Origin: Tenacibaculum sp. MAR_2010_89
GTDB taxonomy: Bacteria; Bacteroidota; Bacteroidia; Flavobacteriales; Flavobacteriaceae
Assembly: GCF_900105985.1 (NCBI RefSeq)
Contig: NZ_FNUB01000005.1
Location: 3,100,001 to 3,164,000, forward strand
Direction: 5' to 3'
DNA: 64,000 bases
A model generated the notes under the pieces. That model saw only the letters and a program-made list of their open reading frames with translations, searched no databases and was not told where the DNA came from. Below, in pieces: positions 8,414 to 16,420 of the stretch. A program made the position numbers and the translations under genes. The stretch's first letter is position 1. The number at the start of each line of letters is the position of its first letter.

Positions 8414-8963
8414 ATGAATGCAAACAACTACACTTACTTTCTTGAAGTAAAAGCAGGAAAGTTACATAGTTACTTTAATCTCAGGAATAAATTAATAAAC
8501 TTACACATTTCCGTACCAAATATTGATTTTGATATTATTAGTACTTACTTTTTGGGAGCAAACAAAAAAGAGAAAGCTATAATTGTACACATTTCCGATC
8601 AAACAAAAAAAAGGATTTGTAATAATACAGGAGGAAAAGTATTGTTAAAAAAGAGAATCTATTTTTCTGAAGTGAAACCTACTCTATCTGGTGAGATTCT
8701 TGACCTAAATAAAGATGATAAACTTAAGGTTTATGTAATTAATGATTTTCCAACAGATTTTGATAATAATAAAGTACGCTATTTTTCAAATTTAAGAAAA
8801 AAAATTTACAACTGATCATTCATGGGGTTGTGGAAACACAATACTTAACAATTATCCTTTAACAGAAAAATCAGTAACAGAAAACATTAAATTTTCATCA
8901 AGCAAGGATGAATATGCGATGCCAGAAGAAGCTGGAGGAGGAGTAATTGTTGCTGGACCATAA
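8414..8963 (+). pseudogene. Unknown small gene with an apparent frameshift at an A8 run (8797-8804)
   Basis: From the ATG at 8414 the frame runs 133 residues to TGA at 8813-8815. From the A8 run (8797-8804) onward the +1 frame stays open for another 50 residues to TAA at 8961, including TTDHSWGCGNTIL and ending PEEAGGGVIVAGP, and stops five bases before the histidine kinase start. Removing one A joins the two frames into a 182-residue protein. The first part begins NNYTYFLEVKAGKLHSYF and has no signal peptide; the Gly-rich tail looks like real protein. I recognise no family. It may be a broken gene, a gene expressed by slippage on A8, or a sequencing error in a homopolymer. An alternative TTG start at 8390 is less likely. 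Confidence 0.55.
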
Positions 8964-8968
8964 ATTAT

Positions 8969-10678
8969 ATGTCAAAAAATCTATTAAAATATTTCATAAA
9001 TACTGTTATAGCTTTTTTTGCTATATCAGTATTTTCTATTAATCAAATTAAAAAAGATTCTTCCTATATATACTTTACTGAAGGAATTAAATCTATTAAA
9101 CTCAATAAAGCTGACTTAGCATATAAATATATTTTAAAGTCAAAAGAATTATATTTAACAAGAAAAAAAATTGACAGTGTTTTTATTTGTAATATAGAAT
9201 TATATGACATTGTAAAATCTCAAAAAAAGCTAAATAAAGACCCGTTACAATACTTAAAAGAAAACCAGCAATATAAAATAACAGATACCGTATGGGTTAT
9301 TGCTTTAAAAAACAGATTCGCTTCCTATTTTTTTAATCAAAACTCCCCTATAACTTCAGCAAAATATTATAAAGAATCTTTAAAGTTATGTTTTAAGATT
9401 AATAGAAAAGATTATGCTCAGAATACTTATACTAATCTTGGTTTGTTATACTCTATTAAAAAGCCTGATTCTGCAAGTTATTTTCTAAATAAAGCTTTAA
9501 ATACAACTTCTGTTAATAACCCTGATAAACTAATTGGTATATACATAAACCTTATCAATTTATATCAAAAACAAAAAAACTACCGTAAAGCTATAGAAAT
9601 TCTTGAAAAAACTAAAAACTTAAAACTTTCTCAATATGAAGTAAAATATCAAAAAATAATTTATCAAAAATTAGCTGACTGTTACCAACAAATAGGCAAT
9701 TATCAAAGAGCATATAAATATCAACAAAATTATATTTTATATAAAGATAGTTTAAATACAAGCCAACAAAACATAGCAATTGCTAACCTAGATAAAAAGT
9801 ACAAAGTAACAGAAAAAGAAAAGGAAAATTTACAGTTAAAGCAAGATAACTTAATCAATGAGCAACAAATAAAACATGGTAAAAATTTATTTTATGGTGC
9901 TTTAGCTTTTTTAATACTTGGCGGAATAATTGGTTTTCTTACTTTAAAAAACTCTCGTAGAAAACGCTTATTAGCAGAACAACAAAACCAACTAGAACAA
10001 CAAAAAAATCTTACTTTACTTAAAGAACAAGAATTAAATACCATTAATGCTATGATTGAAGGGCAAGAAAAAGAACGAATACGGATTGCTGAAGATTTAC
10101 ATGATAATATCGGTAGTGTGCTGGCTACTTTAAAACTTCATTTTGAGAACCTACAATTAAATCGAGAAAAGAAACACTTCAATCAAGAAAAGTTATACAA
10201 AAAAACAGAAAAACTAATTGATGAAACCTATTTAAAAATAAGAAGTATTGCTCATGCTAAAAACTCTGGCGTAATTGCCAATAAAGGATTACTAGTTGCT
10301 GTTAAAATAATGGCTGAAAAAATTTCTGATGCAAACAAGATAAGTATTGATGTTATTGATTATGGTTTAAACAAACGCCTTGAAAATAGCTTAGAAATAA
10401 CCGTTTTTAGAATTATACAAGAATTGACTACTAATATTATAAAACACTCAAAAGCTACACATGCAAGTATTAATATTTCTCAATTTGAAAATACTTTAAA
10501 TATTATTGTGGAAGATAATGGGAAAGGTTTTGATTATAATAAAATAGCTATAAATAAGGGCATGGGAATTGGATCTATTCAAACTCGTATTAAACACCTT
10601 AACGGAACCTTTGAAATTGACTCTACAAAAAACAAAGGAACTTCAATTATTATAGATATTCCTATAAACAATACCTAA
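8969..10678 (+). CDS. Membrane sensor histidine kinase with N-terminal TPR repeats (NarX/LiaS-type)
   Basis: A 569-residue protein. A short hydrophobic N-terminus (about 8-26) exports a helical TPR-like region (about 30-265) with repeats around YTNLGLLYSIKKPDSASYFL and KLADCYQQIGNYQRAYKY. A coiled coil leads to one transmembrane helix at about 306-328, then a cytoplasmic coiled coil and HisKA_3 box IAEDLHDNIGSVLATL with the phosphorylated His near residue 379. The HATPase_c domain shows the N box (ELTTNIIKHSKA), G1 DNGKGFDYN (about 515) and G2 GMGIGSI. It should phosphorylate the NarL-type regulator at 11368. It starts five bases after the frame-shifted gene at 8414-8963. Confidence 0.9.
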   Translation: MSKNLLKYFINTVIAFFAISVFSINQIKKDSSYIYFTEGIKSIKLNKADLAYKYILKSKELYLTRKKIDSVFICNIELYDIVKSQKKLNKDPLQYLKENQQYKITDTVWVIALKNRFASYFFNQNSPITSAKYYKESLKLCFKINRKDYAQNTYTNLGLLYSIKKPDSASYFLNKALNTTSVNNPDKLIGIYINLINLYQKQKNYRKAIEILEKTKNLKLSQYEVKYQKIIYQKLADCYQQIGNYQRAYKYQQNYILYKDSLNTSQQNIAIANLDKKYKVTEKEKENLQLKQDNLINEQQIKHGKNLFYGALAFLILGGIIGFLTLKNSRRKRLLAEQQNQLEQQKNLTLLKEQELNTINAMIEGQEKERIRIAEDLHDNIGSVLATLKLHFENLQLNREKKHFNQEKLYKKTEKLIDETYLKIRSIAHAKNSGVIANKGLLVAVKIMAEKISDANKISIDVIDYGLNKRLENSLEITVFRIIQELTTNIIKHSKATHASINISQFENTLNIIVEDNGKGFDYNKIAINKGMGIGSIQTRIKHLNGTFEIDSTKNKGTSIIIDIPINNT

Positions 10679-10687
10679 TTGTAAGTA

Positions 10688-10718
10688 TTTCTAAAGGGGT
10701 TTAGTTTTATTATCTTTG
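10688..10718 (+). promoter_or_regulatory. Promoter of the 10741 gene
   Basis: TATCTTTG (10711-10718) matches TAnnTTTG, and TTTC (10688-10691) sits 19 bp upstream as a near -33 TTTG. It gives the 10741 gene a promoter separate from the histidine kinase, with a leader near 18 nt. Confidence 0.5.
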
Positions 10719-10740
10719 GTTAACTCCCAAAAATAAAAAA

Positions 10741-11334
10741 ATGAACTTCTTTATTAATTTTTTCATATCAATAGATCAACTTGGTAACGTTCTTGCTGGA
10801 GGAAATCCTGACAATACTATTTCTTCTCGAATAGGATATTATACAGAAGAATATTATCCTTCTAAAAAAGTTCCTTTGAAATGGACGTTATTCAAAAAAA
10901 TTATCAATTTTACATTTTTTCCTATAGATGGACATCAGCATTGTAAAGAAGCCTACTTTAATGATGCAGGTGAAGAATTTGATAAAGACACAAACGATAT
11001 TGCTGTTGCAATTTTAGCTATAATAATTATTATAAGCTGTTTTTTTATAATAATCTTACTCTATACCTTATATGCTTTTAGAATTGTCTCTCCAAAGAAA
11101 ATTAACAGAACAAAAAACATAAAGCAGCGACTACGAATAGCAGAAGCTAAACTAAAAGGTGTGTATTCAGAACTAAATCAATACCAAGTAACAGTTGATA
11201 CTGAATTAGATGAAATAATTGATGAAACACAAAATACAATAGAAGAAATCGCTCAAAAAAATGATGGGATATTAAACCTAAAACAAAGACTCCAAAACTT
11301 TAAAATAAAGAAACAAAACACAAACAATAACTAG
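10741..11334 (+). CDS. Membrane coiled-coil protein with a phage lysis-region-like N-terminal domain
   Basis: A 197-residue protein in three parts. Residues 9-80 contain IDQLGNVLAGG, PDNTISSRIG and GHQHCKEAY, the spaced pattern (DQ-N-L-GG-PDeTiSsR ... HC--AY) of a small uncharacterised protein common in phage and prophage genomes, often near lysis genes. Residues 87-113 form one strongly hydrophobic transmembrane helix, and 120-190 are a charged coiled coil. The usual phage protein is only about 60-90 residues, so the membrane and coiled-coil part is an addition. The match is from memory of the family pattern. It sits between a histidine kinase and its probable response regulator, with its own promoter. 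Function unknown. Confidence 0.6.
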   Translation: MNFFINFFISIDQLGNVLAGGNPDNTISSRIGYYTEEYYPSKKVPLKWTLFKKIINFTFFPIDGHQHCKEAYFNDAGEEFDKDTNDIAVAILAIIIIISCFFIIILLYTLYAFRIVSPKKINRTKNIKQRLRIAEAKLKGVYSELNQYQVTVDTELDEIIDETQNTIEEIAQKNDGILNLKQRLQNFKIKKQNTNNN

Positions 11335-11367
11335 AAGTAGAAATAGGTAACTATAAAATAAAGAAAT

Positions 11368-12009
11368 ATGATTACTATAGCCATGGCAGAAGACCATCAA
11401 ATGTTAATTGATGGTGTAAAATCTTTTTTTGAGTACGATGATGAAATTTCTATTATAGGCGCTGTAAATAATGGCGAAGATTTAGTAAAACTAGTTTCTT
11501 TAAAACAACCTAAATTAGTAATCACGGATATTAGAATGCCTCGTATGGATGGTATAGAAGCAACTAAAATTATAAAATCTAAATTTCCTCATATACGCGT
11601 ATTAGCCATGACTATGTTTGATCAGCCAAAAGCTATAAAACAAATGTTAGATGCTGGTGCTACCGGTTACTTATTAAAAAATTCTGGTATTAAAATGCTT
11701 TTAAAAGCAATTGTAGCCGTTGCAAATGGTGAAACTTTTTTTGATCCTAATGTAGCTTTTAATTTTATGAACAATTACATCGATAAAAATGTAATTATAG
11801 GTAAAACAGAAAAAGTGATACTCTCTAACAGAGAAAAAGAAATTTTACAGCTAATTGCAACCGGAAAAACTTCAAAAGAAATAGCTGATGTTCTATTTAT
11901 TGCTAAAACTACTGTAGACACACATAGGAAAAATATGATCCGTAAACTAAATTTATCTAATGGAAATGAATTAATAAAATACGCCATTGATAAAAAGTAT
12001 CAATTTTAA
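11368..12009 (+). CDS. NarL/FixJ-family response regulator
   Basis: A 213-residue two-domain regulator. The receiver domain (1-120) has the acidic pair AEDH near residue 9, the phospho-acceptor Asp of VITDIRMPRMDG at about 54, the conserved Thr/Ser region AMTMFD and the Lys of YLLKNSG. A LuxR-type helix-turn-helix at about 150-210 includes LSNREKEILQLIATGKTSK and the recognition helix TTVDTHRKNMIRKL. It is the natural partner of the histidine kinase at 8969, since it belongs to the same HisKA_3/NarL class, although the membrane protein gene at 10741 lies between them. Target genes cannot be read from the sequence; the operon starting at 12083 is the obvious candidate. Confidence 0.92.
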   Translation: MITIAMAEDHQMLIDGVKSFFEYDDEISIIGAVNNGEDLVKLVSLKQPKLVITDIRMPRMDGIEATKIIKSKFPHIRVLAMTMFDQPKAIKQMLDAGATGYLLKNSGIKMLLKAIVAVANGETFFDPNVAFNFMNNYIDKNVIIGKTEKVILSNREKEILQLIATGKTSKEIADVLFIAKTTVDTHRKNMIRKLNLSNGNELIKYAIDKKYQF

Positions 12010-12050
12010 ATTACTTATTCATAGGTATATTACAACATCTAACTATAGCA

Positions 12051-12058
12051 TAATTTTG
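12051..12058 (+). promoter_or_regulatory. -7 box for the 12083 operon
   Basis: TAATTTTG matches TAnnTTTG and ends 24 bp before the ATG at 12083. No -33 TTTG is seen, which would fit dependence on an activator. Confidence 0.4.
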
Positions 12059-12082
12059 AGTATCTAATCAAACTCATTTATT

Positions 12083-12481
12083 ATGCTATTTATCAGCTTG
12101 AAATTATTACTTCCTAGCTTTCTTGGAGCTGTTGGACAAGAGGTTTTACATTGGTATAACCTTAGTAAGTCATTAGGAAATAATGTAAAATTATTTTCAT
12201 CCAAATCCTACTGGATTATCACAACCATATCAATTATCTTTTTTGGTTTAACAGCCAGTTATTTATCCGAGTTTATTAATATTCCAAAAATTGAAGAAAA
12301 CACTAAACTCTTTATAACTGGCCTGTTTTACCCACTAATAGCTAAACAATTATTAAAGATAGTAACCATAATGAAACCTAATAGAATTGACCAGAATGGA
12401 CATAGAGAATCCGATGTTCTTATAAAATCATTAAAAAAGAAAGATAGCTTTAACCCAAAAGATTATATAACTAAATATTAA
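12083..12481 (+). CDS. Small membrane protein of unknown function
   Basis: A 132-residue protein. The hydrophobic N-terminus (about 2-18) contains the small-residue motif GAVGQEVLHW; a clear transmembrane helix spans about 45-65 (WIITTISIIFFGLTASYL) and another amphipathic to hydrophobic stretch lies at about 82-105. The C-terminus is hydrophilic and lysine-rich, probably cytoplasmic. I do not recognise a family. It is the first of three tightly spaced genes (gap of 4 bp to the next, then a 4-bp overlap), directly after a NarL regulator. Confidence 0.55.
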   Translation: MLFISLKLLLPSFLGAVGQEVLHWYNLSKSLGNNVKLFSSKSYWIITTISIIFFGLTASYLSEFINIPKIEENTKLFITGLFYPLIAKQLLKIVTIMKPNRIDQNGHRESDVLIKSLKKKDSFNPKDYITKY

Positions 12482-12485
12482 AAAA

Positions 12486-12860
12486 ATGAAACAAAGAATT
12501 TTACTATCATTTGATTCACAAGAATTAAAAGAATTTAAAACCGTTATTAACAACAGTAACAATCAAACGTTACAAAACCTTGTAAAACTCGTTACAGAAA
12601 GACAGGATACAGATGAGTTCATTAAAAGAAAAGTTTTTGAAGCTCTTTCAGATTTAAGTAACTGTGATATTGATGAAATAAAAGTCGATCAAAATCTAAA
12701 GAATCACTTGGGGCTTACTATATATCATAAAAAATCATTAAAAACCTACTTTCAACGAATTATAAATGAACTTAATGCCAATGCTATAATTTCGGTAAGA
12801 GAGTGTGAAATTTTAACGAATGTATCGACCTGCATTCAACTTATAAAATCTAAATTATGA
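12486..12860 (+). CDS. Unknown cytoplasmic protein with an acyl-carrier-like C-terminal half lacking the attachment Ser
   Basis: A 124-residue soluble helical protein without signal peptide or cofactor motif. From about residue 48 the pattern KRKVFEALSDLSNCDIDEIK, VDQNLKNHLGL, a long helix to IINELNA, then SVRECEILTNVSTCIQLI resembles the helix order of acyl carrier proteins (helix 1, the D-x-x-L-x-x-x-L-G loop, helix 2, then a t-v-x-x-x-i-x-x-i end). The DSL serine that carries phosphopantetheine is missing: GLTIYHKKSL stands there. If the fold is right, this is a non-acylated ACP-like interaction domain. It is translationally close to the membrane protein upstream and overlaps the exported protein downstream. 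Confidence 0.45.
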   Translation: MKQRILLSFDSQELKEFKTVINNSNNQTLQNLVKLVTERQDTDEFIKRKVFEALSDLSNCDIDEIKVDQNLKNHLGLTIYHKKSLKTYFQRIINELNANAIISVRECEILTNVSTCIQLIKSKL

Positions 12861-13765
12861 AAACTATTAACATTATTAATGTAGTCTTTTTTTTGTTCTA
12901 TAGTTCTATTATTTTAGGGCAACAAAAACAAAAAAAAAGCCAAAGTATTTTCAACCGTATCTCTTTAAGAAAGTCATTTCAAAGCACAAACTCAACAGCA
13001 GAACCTGCCACTATAACCTATACTAAATCAAAAGGTAAAAGTAGTTCATGGCTTTTAGATGCAGCTATTGGTGTTGATCTTACTCCTCGAGATTCAATAA
13101 AAGCAATTAGTTTAACCTCTTATTTTGAGTATCATAAAAATACACTTATTAACGAAGAGCAAAATAACTGGTTAACTGGATTAGCTCTTGAATGGTTAAT
13201 TTTCGATATACAAAAGAAAAATTGGACTCCTATTCTAATTTCTTCTATAAAATATAACAAAGATAATTTTAATGATGTTTCGTCATTTCAAGGAAGTTAT
13301 TATTTCACTACAATATTTAAAAGAAAGTCTAATCTTAAATACTTTTGGATTCCAAATAATATTGTAAACATAGGAAAATCCATTCAGTTTAACTACACTC
13401 CTTATTTCGGAATAGAAAATGAAAACAGGATCTCAACCAATCAAGATTCTAACAATGGAAGTATTTACAGAGCATATTTTAGAGTAACTCCATATTTAAG
13501 TATTTTTAAATCTTATAAAAAACTTAATAAACTATTTGACATCACTGCTGATTGGCAATATCGATATAACCTCTATGAAAATGTAAGTAGTTTAAATAGA
13601 AAAAATCACAAGTTCTTTTTTATAAGTGCTAACTATATCTTTTTTTCAAATAATGATGGAAATAAGACTGCTAAGATCGGTTTAGATTATACAAACGGAG
13701 GAAACCCCACTATTGGTTTTAAAGAGCAATCATTTTATGCCGTTAGTCTTAAGGTACAGTTATAA
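12857..13765 (+). CDS. Exported, probably outer-membrane beta-barrel protein, unknown
   Basis: A 302-residue protein whose first 22 residues form a signal peptide ending ILGQQ. After a linker rich in Ser, Thr and Lys, the rest alternates polar and aromatic residues (AISLTSYFEYHKN, FQFNYTPYFGIE-like strands), with many Tyr, Phe and Asn and a C-terminal strand ending SLKVQL, as in outer-membrane barrels of Bacteroidetes. No known domain is recognised. It is the last gene of the 12083-12486-12857 operon (start overlaps the previous stop by 4 bp), so the operon links a membrane, a cytoplasmic and an exported protein. Confidence 0.6.
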   Translation: MKTINIINVVFFLFYSSIILGQQKQKKSQSIFNRISLRKSFQSTNSTAEPATITYTKSKGKSSSWLLDAAIGVDLTPRDSIKAISLTSYFEYHKNTLINEEQNNWLTGLALEWLIFDIQKKNWTPILISSIKYNKDNFNDVSSFQGSYYFTTIFKRKSNLKYFWIPNNIVNIGKSIQFNYTPYFGIENENRISTNQDSNNGSIYRAYFRVTPYLSIFKSYKKLNKLFDITADWQYRYNLYENVSSLNRKNHKFFFISANYIFFSNNDGNKTAKIGLDYTNGGNPTIGFKEQSFYAVSLKVQL

Positions 13766-13771
13766 AATATT

Positions 13772-13803
13772 AAGAGTAATATATATACAATATGTTACTC
13801 TTT
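13772..13803. terminator. Probable terminator after the 12857 gene
   Basis: AAGAGTAA (13772-13779) pairs with TTACTCTT (13795-13802), with an AT-rich middle that can extend the stem, followed by T-rich sequence. It overlaps the stop codon of the convergent cupin gene. Confidence 0.5.
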
Positions 13804-14163
13804 TTCTCTATTAACCAAATTCATAGAAAATGCAGGTAAACAAATAGCTAAGTACTCACATTCACTATCAAAAGGATTTGAATATTGAACACGAACATTT
13901 TTCTCAATCTTTATAGATTGACCAGCTTTAAGAACAACTATATCTCCATCAATATTAAATTGTTTTTTCCCTTTAATCACATAGGTATACTCTTCAAATT
14001 TTGGGGTTTGAAAAGGTTCACTCCAACCAGCTGGTGCCACCATATGTGCAATGCTTACTTCAGAGTTTTTATCAGTAGCATTCCCAAAGTGCTCTTCTAT
14101 TAATTTACCATCTGTAGTTGGCACTACAAAAGGACTTGTTTGAATTGTATATTTTTTACTCAT
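13795..14163 (-). CDS. Small cupin-domain protein
   Basis: A 122-residue single-domain cupin. The first half has SEPFQTPKFEEYTYVIKGK, corresponding to cupin motif 1, with fewer histidines than metal cupins, and the second half has VVLKAGQSIKIEKNVRVQYS, corresponding to motif 2. The paucity of His ligands suggests a sugar- or ligand-binding rather than a classical dioxygenase role; this is inference. No signal peptide. The gene lies downstream of the lipoprotein gene at 14208 on the same strand, but a strong hairpin terminator separates them, so it probably has its own promoter. Confidence 0.7.
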   Translation of the reverse strand: MSKKYTIQTSPFVVPTTDGKLIEEHFGNATDKNSEVSIAHMVAPAGWSEPFQTPKFEEYTYVIKGKKQFNIDGDIVVLKAGQSIKIEKNVRVQYSNPFDSECEYLAICLPAFSMNLVNREKE

Positions 14164-14172
14164 AAAAAAAAC

Positions 14173-14199
14173 AAAAGTCGAAACTAAGTTTCGACTTTT
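14173..14199 (-). terminator. Terminator of the 14208 lipoprotein gene
   Basis: Arms AAAAGTCGAAACT (14173-14185) and AGTTTCGACTTTT (14187-14199) form a 13-bp perfect palindrome with a one-base centre, followed on the minus strand by a T-rich tract. It lies just past the stop of the 14208 gene and right in front of the cupin start. Confidence 0.8.
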
Positions 14200-14207
14200 T
14201 TAAATTT

Positions 14208-14768
14208 TTAGTTAAACCAAATGGTTAATGATTTAATTTTAGCTAAATCAGGAATTTGTTCAATACTTACTTTTTGTGTACTAAATTCTTTCAATCCTAA
14301 ATCTTCTTTATCTATTGCAACAGTAGCGTTAAGTTCATCTATAAATAAGGTTGCTGATGAAAAAGACGATTCAACTTTACTAATTTTATTATTAGCATTT
14401 ATTTCTTGAAAAGTTGAGTTAATATTTAAACCTGTTTTTGTTTTAAACCTGTCATCAAAAATTTCAATACTTTTTATTGTTGATGTTGAATCTAGTTGTT
14501 CTTTAGGAATAATAGTAAGTAAATGCTTCCCTCCTTTTTCATAAACTAAGTATTTATCATCATCTTGAAAGAAATTATTCCCTTTAGCTCCTTCACTCAA
14601 TATCTTTACTACAGAGTCTTTAGCAAAAAGATTATCAACTTCTTGTATCGTAGTTTTAACTGTAAGCTTTCCTACTTTTCCTTTAGCAATATCATATTTA
14701 TTGTTGCTACATTGTATAAAAACAATAGAAATTAATGCTATAGCTAATGGTTTATATAGTTTTATCAT
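14208..14768 (-). CDS. Lipoprotein, possibly DUF1131/YfeY-like
   Basis: A 186-residue protein with a lipoprotein signal: a hydrophobic stretch at 8-19 and lipobox FIQC with Cys 20. The mature part has GKVGKLTVKTTIQEVDNLF, a string of short strands with a repeated layout (two related halves around SIEIFDDRF and the C-terminal SLTIWFN), and no catalytic signature. The layout recalls DUF1131 lipoproteins such as E. coli YfeY, in which a G-x-I-x-x-x-T-P-F start is followed by paired sub-domains; the similarity is weak and based on memory. It is transcribed alone and closed by a strong terminator. Confidence 0.55.
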   Translation of the reverse strand: MIKLYKPLAIALISIVFIQCSNNKYDIAKGKVGKLTVKTTIQEVDNLFAKDSVVKILSEGAKGNNFFQDDDKYLVYEKGGKHLLTIIPKEQLDSTSTIKSIEIFDDRFKTKTGLNINSTFQEINANNKISKVESSFSSATLFIDELNATVAIDKEDLGLKEFSTQKVSIEQIPDLAKIKSLTIWFN

Positions 14769-14816
14769 GTAATTTATTTTAATTATAACGTTTTTTCCTT
14801 TTAAGAAATTATATTT

Positions 14817-16334
14817 CTACATTACTTTTTTTAATATTCCAAATACACTCCTAATAAACGTTGCACTTGTTAGTACTTTAATAATAGGATTCATACGTGT
14901 ACTTCTACTTCTAGAAGATGACTTTCTTCTTGTTTTCTCTCTTTCCTTATAATCGTCTTCTTCTGTTTTTTCTTTATTTATTCTTTTAATTTTTTCATTT
15001 AATAACTCATAAGCACTTTCTCTATCTACAGTTTTATTGTATTTAGAAATTAATTTAGAGCTATCTATAACTTCATCAATTTCTTTTTCAGTTAATATAT
15101 CCATTCTGCTCATTGGTGCTCGTAACATAGTTCTAGCCAATGGTGTAGGAATCCCTTTTTCATTTAATACAGATACTAAGGCCTCACCAATTCCTAATTG
15201 AGTTAGCACTTCTTTCGTATCATAATATTCAGAATCTGGGTAATTCTCTGCTGCTAATTTAATAGCTTTTCTATCTTTAGCTGTAAAAGCACGCAAAGCA
15301 TGCTGTATTTTCATACCTAACTGCGCTAAAACATCTTCAGGAACATCTTTTGGATTTTGTGTTACAAAATATAATCCAATTCCTTTTGATCGAATTAACT
15401 TTATAATACTTTCAATTTGACTTAATAAAGCCTTTGAAGCTTCATCAAATACTAGATGAGCTTCATCTATAAAAATAACTAACTCAGGCTGACCACTATC
15501 TCCTTGCTCTGGAAATGTTTCATAAACCTCAGCCAACAACTGTAACATAAATGTTGAAAATAGTTTTGGCTTATCTTGAATATCTGTTAAACGCAATACA
15601 GAAATTACACCTTTTCCATTTTCATCAATACGAGTTAAATCATCAACTTCAAATGATTTTTCTCCGAAAAACAAATCTCCACCCTGCTGCTCTATTTCAA
15701 TAACTTTACGTAAAATTGCTCCAGTACTTGCTGTTGAAATTCTACCATACTCTTCTTTAATCTCTTCTTTTCCTTCATTTGTTACATATTGAAGAATTTT
15801 TTTAAAGTCTTTTAAATCTAATAACGGTAACTGGTTGTCATCACAATATTTAAAAATAATGGCAACAATACCAGACTGAGTTTCTGTTAAGTCTAAAATT
15901 CTAGAAAGTAAAACGGGGCCAAATTCAGAGATCGTAGCACGCAATTTAACTCCTTTTTGCTCTGAAATTGTTAAAATTTCAATTGGGAATTTTTGTGCAT
16001 CAAATGGAATACCAATTTTTTCATGGCGTTCATCTATTTTTGGATGTCCAGGACTAGCTTGAGCCAATCCACTTAAATCTCCTTTTACATCCATCAATAA
16101 TACAGGAATTCCTTTTTCTGACATATTTTCAGCCAAAACTTGCAATGTTTTGGTTTTTCCTGTACCTGTAGCACCAGCAATTAATCCATGGCGATTTAAC
16201 ATTTTCAAAGGAATGTTAACCAATGCATTCGTTACTGTTTCTTCTCCTAACATTCCAGCTCCCAAGGTGATAAAATCTCCTTTGCTCTTATAACCGTCAT
16301 TTATATACTTATAAAATTCTTCTGTTTTACTCAT
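14817..16334 (-). CDS. HerA-like / DUF853 P-loop ATPase
   Basis: A protein of 505 residues from the ATG preceding SKTEEFYKY; the 18-residue upstream extension (MNVFCYF...) is hydrophobic and unlike the family, so it is left out. Walker A is GATGTGKTKT near residue 55, and the Walker B region is ELVIFIDEAHLVFDEAS in the middle. FVTQNPKDVPEDVLAQLG is a further hallmark of the HerA/DUF853 (YjgR) group of FtsK-HerA ATPases. E. coli YjgR has no defined role; members are predicted to move DNA. The C-terminus (TRRKSSSRSRSTRMNP) is basic and ends in a hydrophobic segment. It is divergent from queE. Confidence 0.85.
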   Translation of the reverse strand: MSKTEEFYKYINDGYKSKGDFITLGAGMLGEETVTNALVNIPLKMLNRHGLIAGATGTGKTKTLQVLAENMSEKGIPVLLMDVKGDLSGLAQASPGHPKIDERHEKIGIPFDAQKFPIEILTISEQKGVKLRATISEFGPVLLSRILDLTETQSGIVAIIFKYCDDNQLPLLDLKDFKKILQYVTNEGKEEIKEEYGRISTASTGAILRKVIEIEQQGGDLFFGEKSFEVDDLTRIDENGKGVISVLRLTDIQDKPKLFSTFMLQLLAEVYETFPEQGDSGQPELVIFIDEAHLVFDEASKALLSQIESIIKLIRSKGIGLYFVTQNPKDVPEDVLAQLGMKIQHALRAFTAKDRKAIKLAAENYPDSEYYDTKEVLTQLGIGEALVSVLNEKGIPTPLARTMLRAPMSRMDILTEKEIDEVIDSSKLISKYNKTVDRESAYELLNEKIKRINKEKTEEDDYKEREKTRRKSSSRSRSTRMNPIIKVLTSATFIRSVFGILKKVM

Positions 16335-16405
16335 ATTTTTTTGAAGTTCATTCGTAAAAAACACGTAAAAATAACAAAAAACATTCATTAATTTTTAATG
16401 TTGCC

Positions 16406-16413
16406 TATCTTTG
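16406..16413 (+). promoter_or_regulatory. -7 box of queE, near-leaderless
   Basis: TATCTTTG matches TAnnTTTG. Its G is seven bases before the ATG at 16421, so the predicted transcript has at most a few leader bases. Confidence 0.55.
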
Positions 16414-16420
16414 CACACTT

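Noticed and set aside
8414..13765. Prophage or prophage remnant
   Set aside because: Only one domain is phage-like; no capsid, tail, terminase, integrase or attachment sites are present.
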